NCBI GenBank assembly: GCA_903772945.1
Contig: CAICTM010001583.1
Span: 1 to 26,488 of the forward strand
Direction: 5' to 3'
Length of the DNA stretch: 26,488 bases
Source of the DNA: Seminavis robusta
Lineage: Eukaryota; Bacillariophyta; Bacillariophyceae; Naviculales; Naviculaceae
The notes under the pieces are model-generated. The model was not told where the DNA came from, did no database searches, and saw only the letters and a program-made list of their open reading frames with translations. Every line of letters begins with the position of its first letter. The stretch's first letter is position 1. Made by a program: the position numbers and the translations under genes. This document shows, piece by piece, positions 17,451 to 25,553 of the stretch.

Positions 17451-19712
17451 ATGAGGGCTCTGACATTAGTGAATGAAACTGACGTCAGAAAAATGAGGCT
17501 TCGGCCGGAGCACAAAGAGGATCACAGCAACCAACCACTTTTACTATTTCTTTCTTTCTACTGTACGCCGTACCAACACCATTCTTCAGTTGGAAGTATT
17601 AGGAGGGTAGCATACATGTATATAAAAATGATCCATGTCTACGTCTATTATGGATATCTTCATCTCCTTGTTATATGTTCCATTCTACGAGTATGCAGTT
17701 GTCTGACGCAGAGCTTATCTCCACCAGCTCGTGTTTTTGGCGGCGACATCAATCCAATTGTCGGTGGTGTCCAAGTGCTTCCACCTTGCAGTCCCTTTCG
17801 TGCTACCCAAGCCAATGAGCTCAGTGTGGTGTCTATGAATGTGTTGGCACCCAGTTATCACTATTTGAGCATTGCCAACGAAGAAGAACGATTGGCAGCC
17901 ATTATCCAAGATCGACACAATCGTCTCCCATTGGCATTTGCCCAAGCCAAAAATACCAATGCGGATGTACTATGTCTCCAAGAAGTAGAAGGAGAGACAC
18001 AACAAGAATACCTGCGTTCTTTATTGCTGCCAGAGTATGACTGTCATGTCTGGAGTCCCTTGAATAAGAGTAAAAAGTATGCCGACATTGTGGGTCTCTG
18101 TGTGGCTTGGAAATCTCAAAAACACAAACTCGTACACAGCGAAAACTACAATCGGGGTATGATTGTGCAATTGCAAGAAATCGAAACCAGCCGCACCATT
18201 TCAATCGCCAATCTCCACTTGCACGCACGAGCATCCGCCATTGAACGAAGACTCAAAACCATGGCCACTACCATACACAAATTGCAGCAATTGTCATCTA
18301 ACGACATGATGATGATGATGTTGATTGCCGGAGACTTCAATTGCGACCACCACTCCATTACACACAAGTTACTCACCACGGGAAGAGTGTCTCACGGGAC
18401 ACTCCGAGATCGAAACTACAAGACCAGACTCTCCAAAGATGCGGCCAAAACCATGAAACATTCCCTCCAATTTCAAAGTGTCTACGATCACAACGACAAT
18501 AAACTACTGAGACAACTGGCAGCTCCCATTACCGTTTCCTTGACTGGACGAAAACCGGCTTGTATGGATCATTTGCTCTTTTCTACTGCTACCGAACCAA
18601 TAATGGCACAACAACATTCATCCTCCATACTTCTACCGGACAAACGAAAGGCCAAACGTCTGGCCAGACGACAAAAGGGCAAGGCCAAAGAAACATTGCG
18701 ACTGGTCCAACAACAAGAAGAAGAGCAGCGGTCACAAGAGAATGACGACGCTCCAGATCACAATAATCCAAACCAAATCCGAGTGGAATCGGTACTCGCC
18801 ACAGTGAATGTGGCCAATGAAAAAGTCGTGCAAACGATACTGGACGGTCTACCCAATGTCGAACAGGGATTCCCTTCGGATCATTTGCCCATTGGAGCTC
18901 TGTTTACTACTGTTCCACGACAACAATCAACAACAACGCCAAGTGACACGGAGCAACAAAACGGGATGGAGATAGCGAAGGAAAACAGGAACCTTTTGCT
19001 GCAGCAGCCGGGAGTCAAGCCTGCTGTCCTCGGCCCACCACCAATCATCCCGCAACAACAGGATCATCATCGTCGCCATGGTGGTGGTGGTCTGTCTGCC
19101 AATGCCAGACGGCGTCGACAAGCCCATGCCATTTCGGTCCAAGTGCGACATCGACACAATGTCATTCTGGGACAAGTGGCGGAATGGCTGTCGTCTACAC
19201 TCCAAGCCACGCAACTGATACGAGACAAACCACTGTACGAATGGAAGTGGCTCGTCCATCATAGTGCCAATACCAAAAGTCAAATCAAGAACAAACTACG
19301 AGCGCCCGATCTTTGTTGTATCTTGGGCAACGCGACGTTGGTCATTGTCGAAGTGACGGTCGGCAAGGCCAACAAGATGGGACAGTTGCGGAGGCAAAAA
19401 CAAGCCAAATATCAAGATTTGGCCGCCATTTTGAGACAAGCAATAATAATTCACGACGAACAACAACAACAACAAGCCGATTTGCAGGTGGCGGACCGCG
19501 CCTTGGTGGTCATATTGGATGACGACGGTAATGTACCGGAGGAAACCATGGAGGATTTGCAGTTGTTGGTGCAACTCTCCAAGAAGAGAAACACGGATGG
19601 CGTCAATGATGGCACAGAGGATAGTAATGCAGACATGGACGACGAGGCAGTGAAGTTCGCCAAACATCTTCAACAAGTCTTTTCGGAGCGAGATCTTCGA
19701 ATTGTCCAGTGA
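17451..19712 (+). CDS. EEP-family (CCR4/Angel-like) nuclease or phosphatase fused to a PD-(D/E)XK-like domain
   Basis: The EEP domain has its full catalytic set: SMNVLAP (N130), LQEVE (E178), NLHLHA (H256), GDFNC (D295, N297), CMDHLLFS (D373) and SDHLP (D477, H478). This resembles CCR4/nocturnin/Angel enzymes, which are Mg-dependent and act on RNA or related phosphoesters. Between D373 and the SDH motif is a long basic and Gln/Glu-rich insertion (about 385-445, KRKAKRLARRQKGKAK). A second region, 560-665, contains KLRAPDLCCILGNATLVIVEVTVG and KQAKYQDLAAIL: P619-D620, then E634-V-T, then a Lys-Tyr helix, the spacing of restriction-like PD-(D/E)XK folds such as those ending R2-type retroelement proteins. 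The last part is Gln/Asp-rich. The first ATG (17451) gives an untypical leader; M56 (17616) or M60 (17628) would give a signal-peptide-like start (MIHVYVYYGYLHLLVICSIL), so the protein may enter an organelle or the ER. Confidence 0.8.
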   Translation: MRALTLVNETDVRKMRLRPEHKEDHSNQPLLLFLSFYCTPYQHHSSVGSIRRVAYMYIKMIHVYVYYGYLHLLVICSILRVCSCLTQSLSPPARVFGGDINPIVGGVQVLPPCSPFRATQANELSVVSMNVLAPSYHYLSIANEEERLAAIIQDRHNRLPLAFAQAKNTNADVLCLQEVEGETQQEYLRSLLLPEYDCHVWSPLNKSKKYADIVGLCVAWKSQKHKLVHSENYNRGMIVQLQEIETSRTISIANLHLHARASAIERRLKTMATTIHKLQQLSSNDMMMMMLIAGDFNCDHHSITHKLLTTGRVSHGTLRDRNYKTRLSKDAAKTMKHSLQFQSVYDHNDNKLLRQLAAPITVSLTGRKPACMDHLLFSTATEPIMAQQHSSSILLPDKRKAKRLARRQKGKAKETLRLVQQQEEEQRSQENDDAPDHNNPNQIRVESVLATVNVANEKVVQTILDGLPNVEQGFPSDHLPIGALFTTVPRQQSTTTPSDTEQQNGMEIAKENRNLLLQQPGVKPAVLGPPPIIPQQQDHHRRHGGGGLSANARRRRQAHAISVQVRHRHNVILGQVAEWLSSTLQATQLIRDKPLYEWKWLVHHSANTKSQIKNKLRAPDLCCILGNATLVIVEVTVGKANKMGQLRRQKQAKYQDLAAILRQAIIIHDEQQQQQADLQVADRALVVILDDDGNVPEETMEDLQLLVQLSKKRNTDGVNDGTEDSNADMDDEAVKFAKHLQQVFSERDLRIVQ

Positions 19713-20275
19713 CTACCCACTACGAACTGAAGACAGTGGACAAGCAATGGACACAGGAGACAGCTAGCTGGTTCCCGCCAACAACGAACACGCGAGGAAG
19801 CAGAAAAGCTACCCGTGACAGTTGAGCTTCCATTCAGGTATCCCAGCTAGTGAGCGTACTCATTCTACTCCACAGAGGCATCGAATCGCGCACCCATATG
19901 AATAGTGCTTTCAGGCAAATGCTTTGCCGCCATGCAGGAACATAGGCCTCCCAGTTGGAACGACAATACATGTATGATGGCCATACAGTGCAGGAGCTGA
20001 ACTAAGTTAAGCACGCGAAGAAGCGTTGCCTATCTGATGTAACCCCATTCATTCTTATTCAGAGTGTTTATACCAATGAGTTCAACCAGAGCGAGCTGGT
20101 CTAGCTGGTTTTTCTTGACTTGAATGCACCCTTCTCATCAACTTCCTGCGATTCTTCGACTTCTGCAATACATGTATCGTATGTAGTGGAGTGATAACTC
20201 CTTCCCCTTCCTTGACGGAAACGTGCCTCGTTCCGACCACAAATCCACTGCCCAAAGCTTGAATGAATCTCCGCA
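19713..20275. other. Spacer between convergent genes, no gene seen
   Basis: Both flanking genes end here, so this is probably shared 3' UTR and terminator sequence. A 64-codon minus-strand frame starts in the TAATG overlap with the stop of the armadillo gene (20274-20278). It has no motif and lies where the 3' UTR should be, so I do not call it. Confidence 0.4.
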
Positions 20276-22226
20276 TTAGGGACAGCCTCTAGAGGTGGAC
20301 TGTTTCAATTCCTCCAAAAGCTGCAGGGCTCGGTTTGAGTCTATGTCCAACAGGCGCAGGTCATGGTGTGCCTCTAGAACCTTCTGATACAGGACTTTGC
20401 CGTCCATCTCAAACAAGGCCTTGAGAACCGCTTCAGACTTCTGCTGGACAACTTTGTTATTGCAATTGGCAATCTTGGTCATGTGCTTCATCATGTCCGC
20501 ACGATTCAACAACAACGAAGCCAGAGCATGATTGCCATCGAGCAGCGACAAGATCAAATTGCATGCATGCTCTTGCGCATCCACGCTGGCTGCGGTCGCC
20601 TCAGCAACCACGGAGAATAATGGTGGGGTGGCTGATACCTTCAGTGCCTTGAAAATCTTGAAGATGCCCCCACGGACGAGCAAGAAACCCGCGTTGCTAG
20701 GACAGGCCCTGAGAGATGCAGGAAAAGTAAGCGATTTGTCAGTTTCGTGCCGTCATCATGATGACACACACTTTGCATGATGACTCACCTGATTTGGGTC
20801 TCCACTGCCTTCAAGGCGGCGCAAACTACATTGAGACAAGCTTCCTTCTCCTCCGGTTCGTTCGCCGCAACTAGCTTGGTCATGTACAAGTCCAAAAGAT
20901 CCATCACCGGTTGAAAGAACTGGCCGTCATCCTCACTTGCACGTGCCGCCACCTGTGCCGAGAAGCAAGTCGCCAGTACTTCCAATGCCCAATCGACGAC
21001 CAGTGGGACTTGTTTGTGTAGTTCCAAAGCCCGCAGAGTAATGTCGAGGATTCCTTCGGTCCTTCCTTCCAAGATGACCGAGTCCGGGTCGTTGATCGCG
21101 TTTGCATGGACCAGGGCAAAAAAGACTTCCTGAACGTTTACGTTTGTCTTCTCCATTAGTGCAATTTCCAAGAGACCGTGGAAGCTTCCTTCCAAGATTT
21201 GCTTGCGACCATGATGGCTGACCAGAGAGATGTTGTACAAGGCTCGAAATCCATTGTTGAGGAGGCAATCCCGATCCTCTTGGACATACGTGTGGTCCAC
21301 ATCTGATTGCTCTTGTCGCAGTTGTTCCACGCAATCGGCCACGGTCATTCCACCAAACTGCAAGAGTGTCGAACTGGCCAGATCAATAAGGTTGGTTTCC
21401 ACCGCAATCACCTTACGCAAACGATCTTCGTCCAACGCCATGGTGATGTGCGACAATGCTGCCAGCGCCGAGCTGGCGACGATCAAGCTGGATGGATGCA
21501 GGGACAGCGCCGAGGAGAGAGCATCCAAGGCCGTCTTGAGCCAATGTTGTTCTACCAAGGCACGGGCGCAGGCCGTCGGGTCGGCCACGAGTAGGTTGTA
21601 CAACGCCAAGCACGCCAAGGTTGTAATGTTGGCGTGGTACGAATCATCACTCATAGCATCCAAGACGGGTTCAATGGCCATGGTGACATCAGAGAGATTG
21701 CCACCGGCTTGCTCCTGCTGGGAACTTGCCAGAATGGTGGAAAGACAGCGCAAGCCACATTCCATGGCGGCATCATCGTCAGGGGCGGTGTCTTGTAGGA
21801 ATCGAGAAATCATGCCCACAAAGCCACAATCCAGCAACAACTTGCAATACTCGCGACGTCCCACGCCCAAGTTGGTCATGGAGTTGAGTAGGAAGATGCC
21901 AAGAGCGCCATTGGCATGATGAGTCGTCAATGCCTTGTCACACGCCAGAATGGTGTTTTCGTCGAACGGGACTCCCTTGGCGGCCAACCACTCGTGTGCG
22001 GCGGCGTGGACCTTGGTCGGGTCAATGGATGTCTCAATGATCCGAACGGCCTTGTCAAAACTCTTGCGGTGCTGGTTCTCTTTGTAGACCCACTCGCGAC
22101 TGGTTGCTTTTTTGGCAACTTTGACTTTCTTGCTATGGTTGTCGTTGCTGCCGTAGAGGGTCTTCCTGGTCACGTGTTCGTGCGGGCGCTTGTTGTTGGC
22201 TTTTCTTGTTGCTGTGAGTCCGGCTG
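20276..22226 (-). CDS. Armadillo-type domain, 3' part of a probable DUF6824-repeat-armadillo gene
   Basis: Two minus-strand exons are joined by an 80-nt intron (20709-20788): ...KAVETQIR continues as ACPSNAGFLLVRGGIFKIFKALK. The intronless paralog at 9425-11659 reads continuously across the same place (MKALAQLLVGHPENWERLIHVGGLGAIARVM), which supports this splice. Helical repeats include GIFLLNSMTNLG, LLLDCGFVGMISRFL, AAMECGLRCLSTILASS, QEHACNLILSLLDGNHALASLLL and the C-terminal MMKHMTKIA...EAVLKALFEMDGK. The region begins with a basic stretch (KANNKRP, KKVKVAKKATSREWVYKE). No in-frame ATG precedes the domain: the open frame begins after a stop near 22296, and its first Met is inside the repeats. 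The start must therefore come from upstream, most simply by splicing from the repeat-rich exon (see 22227-22275). It presumably acts as a protein-binding scaffold, perhaps nuclear; the function is unknown. Confidence 0.75.
20709..20788 (-). other. 80-nt GT-AG intron
   Basis: Donor AG|GTGAGT and acceptor TGCATCTCTCAG|GGCC on the minus strand, with a pyrimidine-rich tract (TTACTTTTCCTGCATCTCTC) before the acceptor and CTGAC as a possible branch site. Removing it joins the two armadillo frames exactly as the paralog is organised. Confidence 0.85.
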
Positions 22227-22275
22227 CTGGGACGGGGGGTCTCTGGTGTATATTGGATGACAGGTTTGCTCTCAC
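22227..22275 (-). other. Candidate 49-nt intron joining the tandem-repeat frame to the armadillo frame
   Basis: On the minus strand, donor CGCC|GTGAGAGC and acceptor CCCCCCGTCCCAG (a pyrimidine tract) define 49 nt. Splicing turns the repeat peptide ETPRGR into PAGLTATRKANNKRP, the armadillo frame. A CAG three bases further (52 nt) keeps the same frame. The competing explanation is a one-base change in the C6 run at 22237-22242, which lies inside this interval. Confidence 0.45.
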
Positions 22276-23290
22276 GGCGTCCACGGGGTGTCTCTGCCAT
22301 CATTGCCAACACGGTGGTTCCATCACACATGTTCTTGATGGCTCGTTGAGCCTTTGTGGTCATTAAGTCAGTCTGGATGGTATCAACCGGAGGCTCTGGC
22401 GAGGTAATGGTGATGGTTTCGTTAGTACTACTGGTACTGGCTGTGCTGGTGGAGGACTCCTCTGGTGTATAGTGGATGACAGGTTTACTTGTGCGGCGTC
22501 CCCTGGGTGTCTCTGTGGTTGTTGCCAACACCGAAGTTCCATCGCACATGTTCTTGATGGCCCGCTGGGCCTTCGTCAAAGTTGGGTTAGCCTTGATGAC
22601 AGCAATGGGAGCCTCTGGCAAAGTGATAGCAGACACTGCTTTGTCCTCCACCTTGGTCATGGTTTCATTAGTACTACTAGCAGTGACAGCATAGGACTCC
22701 TCTGGTGTGTAGTGGATGACAGGTTTACTTGTGCGGCGTCCACGTGGTGTCTCTGCTGTTGTTGCTGACACGGAAGTTCCATCACACATGTTCTTGATGG
22801 CCCGCTGGCCTTCGTCAAAGTTGGGTTAGCCTTGATACAACTGGAGCCTGCGAGGTGATGGTGGACTCTGCTTTGTCCTTCTCCTTGGTGTTGTCTTCAT
22901 TGGTACCACTAGCGGTTACGGTGTAGGACTCCTCTGGTGTGTAGTGGATGACAGGTTTGCTTGTGCGGCGTCCACGGGGTGTCTCTGCTGTTGTTGCTGA
23001 CACGGAAGTTCCATCGCACATATTCTTGATGGCCCGCTGCGCCTTGGTCAAAGCCGGGTTATTCTTGATGACAACAATGGGAGCCTCTGGCGAGATGATA
23101 GCAGATGCTGCTTTGTCCTCCGCCTTGGTGATGGTTTCGTTTGTACTTCTAGCAGTGACGGTGGAGGGCACATCTTGGGTGATGATGGTAGGTTGACTCC
23201 CGCCGAGAGGAGTAAATGCCCTCGTGGCCAAGGTGTTATCGCACATGTTCTTCATGGCTGGCGGAGCTTTCTTGGTGAGTTCCACAGGAG
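22230..23290 (-). repeat. Five tandem coding repeats of 66-80 residues
   Basis: The landmark AIKNMCDG (MKNMCDN in the first, degenerate copy) has its Met codon at 23246, 23021, 22789, 22549 and 22330. The spacings are 225, 232, 240 and 219 bases. All are multiples of three except 232, the interval holding the candidate 34-nt intron; 232 minus 34 is 198, again a multiple of three. The ETPRGRRTSKPVIHYTPEES block is nearly identical in the last four copies; the Thr/Ser-rich spacer between blocks varies. Confidence 0.85.
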
Positions 23291-24047
23291 CTGATGATGA
23301 CGTGCTAGTAGTCATTCTGGAGGGACTCTTGTTGGGCGCCTGCGTGTCTGTTGACGTTTCATCGCCACCGCCGCGTTCCGTTTCTGCTTGTTGTTCCTGT
23401 TCTTCGACGCAACCAGTTTCCTGTTCTTGAACTACATGATGTAGTAGAGTGCTGTTGTCCGTGTCGTCCTTGATTGCATTCTGAAAGACCCGTTCCACAA
23501 GATCTCGTTGTGCGGCGTCTGGAACGCGATACCAGCGGCATGTGGCCACGTCTTGCTGGACGAATGCGTACTGGAGTTCTGTCAAGACACGCCGAATGAC
23601 AGTGGTCTTGTTTTCGGTTTCCGCAGCACGATAAGCGCCCAGTTCTCTCTGGACAAGCTGTTGAAAACGAACATTGCCGGCATGTTGGCTCTGCGTATTA
23701 TTATTGTTATGGTTGCCAACAATAATGACCGTGTTGGGACAGGGACGGTAGTCCATGGGCAACAAAAAAAAAACTATATCATCGTCATTGTTCGCATCTG
23801 CTGTAGTAGTAGTAGTCTTGACTGGAGAGTACAACTGCTCATGAGGCTGTTGATTGTCTGGCTGCTGGATCGGACGGTACTGCTGTTGTGGCGGAGGACC
23901 GTAGTATGGCATCATGGCAGGTTGTGGATAGGGAAACCGCGGGAGTTGTGGATGCCAGTAGCCGTTGACCGTCCGGACTGGGTGAAAATGCTGCTGTGGT
24001 GACTGCAGGGGGGGATAATAAGGATCAAACTGTGGAAAGTGAGCCAT
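22276..24047 (-). CDS. DUF6824-type domain plus five tandem repeats, 5' part of a probable armadillo fusion gene
   Basis: The start is ATG 24047 in a strong context (CTCACCATGGCT); the frame stays open further upstream but only to a TTG. Residues 1-76 are Pro/Gln/Tyr-rich. Residues about 103-193 match the DUF6824 pattern of diatom proteins: PNTVIIVGNHN in the place of the usual PNDVLxGRG, then HAGNVRFQQLVQRELGAYRAAETENKTTVIRRVL, then WYRVPDAAQRDLVERVFQNAIKD. This family is thought to be nuclear, perhaps DNA-binding, but is little studied. After an acidic Gln/Glu-rich linker come five repeats built on KAQRAIKNMCDGTS...ETPRGRRTSKPVIHYTPEES. The frame breaks in the second repeat, either by a 34-nt intron (22805-22838) or by 4-base and 1-base deletions. 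With the downstream introns the full protein would have 1202 residues. If the breaks are real frameshifts, this is a pseudogene or contains sequence errors. Confidence 0.65.
22805..22838 (-). other. Candidate 34-nt mini-intron inside a repeat unit
   Basis: Minus strand GTATCAAGGCTAACCC...GAAGGCCAG: GT at 22838-22837, a CTAAC branch-like motif in the middle, AG at 22806-22805. Splicing joins QAPV directly to RAIKNMCDG and restores the frame, removing a TGA (22815-22817). The sister repeats carry the same stretch as coding sequence (IKANPTLTKAQ). Relative to them this copy lacks 4 bases before and 1 base within the stretch, so two deletions are the alternative. At 34 nt it would be very short for a diatom intron. 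Confidence 0.35.
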
Positions 24048-25553
24048 GGTGAGAAACGGAGGTTGCTCCTTACAACAACAACAACAACAAGAGGAGATTG
24101 GAGTATACCGTACCAAACCACGGGACCAATCTTTTTGTTTTATGAGGGCGACCTTCTGTGGTTTTTGCAACGATTTGTTGCTTCGAGGACGACGAAAAGT
24201 GAGATATGCTTTGGAGCATCTTGATTGGTCAAATGGCTGGAAGTGTGACCAGAAGAAAGTGGTATTTAATTAGACAGAAGGGTTCGGGAAATGTTTCTTT
24301 AACCAAATTTATACTACGCTTTCCAAAAAACTAGCACCCGTAAAACCTGAAGGCGGGACCCGTGGCATCACTTTTTGAACCCGACCCTCGACGACCCTCC
24401 CGACCCTCGACGACGGAACACAAAAAGGGACGAAGAGGAAGGAGACAACGGTGAATTCGTTTCAATACGACAAAGCCAAGGTGTATTCTAAGGCTATCTT
24501 CTAAAGAAGTCATTCTGAATTCTGGATGGATGATACGATACGATCGAGTGGAAGTGCGGATGTTGCGAGACTGCGTTGTTGCTTTCGACGTGGTGTGCAC
24601 GATCCACGTCCCGGAACAAGGGTGAATTGGGTCTATGAAGCGCTCTCTGCTGAAACGAGCAACATTGGTCTACTTCTTATTACTTGCTCGAAACCACCCT
24701 AGGCAAGTCCCTGCATGGTTCGTTTTACCAACCGACGACCAGCTGCATGGCACCCTTGGGACCACGAGACGATCGGAACGTATGGAATCGGCTCCGGAGG
24801 CATTCTGAGGTGTACACCCATGAACACCGAGACCAACACCCAGACATACGATACATGGGCCCAGGGCCCACACCGGTGCCAACATCTGGGCCAACTTGCT
24901 CCAGGACCGCACCGGGACCCCCAAAGAGAGCAGGTCCAGAGTGGGAAGAACGAACGGTGCTCCCCGTGCTGACCGTTTGCATTCGTTTTGCCTGTCACTC
25001 GTTGCCGTTTTCGTTGCTTGCAGCAGAGGCAGGACAACGGTATCTCAGCTCTTGGATGCCACGCAGCTACCACGCACAATTCATTCTTAGACGAGGCGCA
25101 TTCCGTCCAGCGCTGGCCATGATCCTCCGAGAAGCAGTTGGTTTTGTGAATAAGTTGTTCAGTATGTTTGTTATAAATGCTTTGGGGGTGTGCCTGCCTG
25201 CCCCCTTTCTACAATACAGCTATCTATGGCTTGCTCTCTGTGCTGGTCCCTGATTTCCTTGTTTGTGCCTTCTTGAATCAAATCTGGTCCCAATAAATTT
25301 GTATCTACCCACTTCCTCTGATCAAACCCTGTTCGTTGTTACACAAAGTCAACCCCGTCGGTACGCCGAAGTGCCACATCCGCATCCTCTTTCGTGGTGC
25401 TTGGTTGTGTCGAGGCAACAAATGTTGTCTCTATCTCCGTACTCTCAACATCCTGGAACACCCATTCGTCGAGTGATATACTGCCACCTGCTCTCTTGCT
25501 CGGGTTCATCTGGCTGTTGTAAAGAATTCTGCTGTGTTAATCGGTAGTTCCTC
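24048..25553. other. Intergenic region, no confident gene
   Basis: The left part is the promoter/5' UTR of the DUF6824 gene, with an (ACA)n microsatellite at about 24073-24090. The longest plus frame (24684-25253) opens only at TTG and contains a Pro/Gly-rich stretch (GPGPTPVPTSGPT) like the debris near 12714-12766; I do not call it a gene. A 15-base direct repeat lies at 24380-24413. Confidence 0.35.
24380..24413. repeat. 15-base direct repeat
   Basis: CCCGACCCTCGACGA occurs at 24380-24394 and again at 24399-24413, separated by four bases. No function is suggested. Confidence 0.8.

Noticed and set aside
20082..20276. 64-codon minus-strand ORF starting in a TAATG overlap with the armadillo stop
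   Set aside because: No motif; it sits in the expected 3' UTR, and stop-start overlaps have no special meaning in a nuclear genome.
22788..23260. Regularly spaced repeats considered as a CRISPR-like array
   Set aside because: Units are 219-240 bases, coding, and vary like protein repeats; this is a nuclear protein gene.
24684..25253. 189-codon plus-strand open frame
   Set aside because: It opens at TTG, has mixed low-complexity and random-looking sequence and no domain; overlapping frames on both strands are similarly open.
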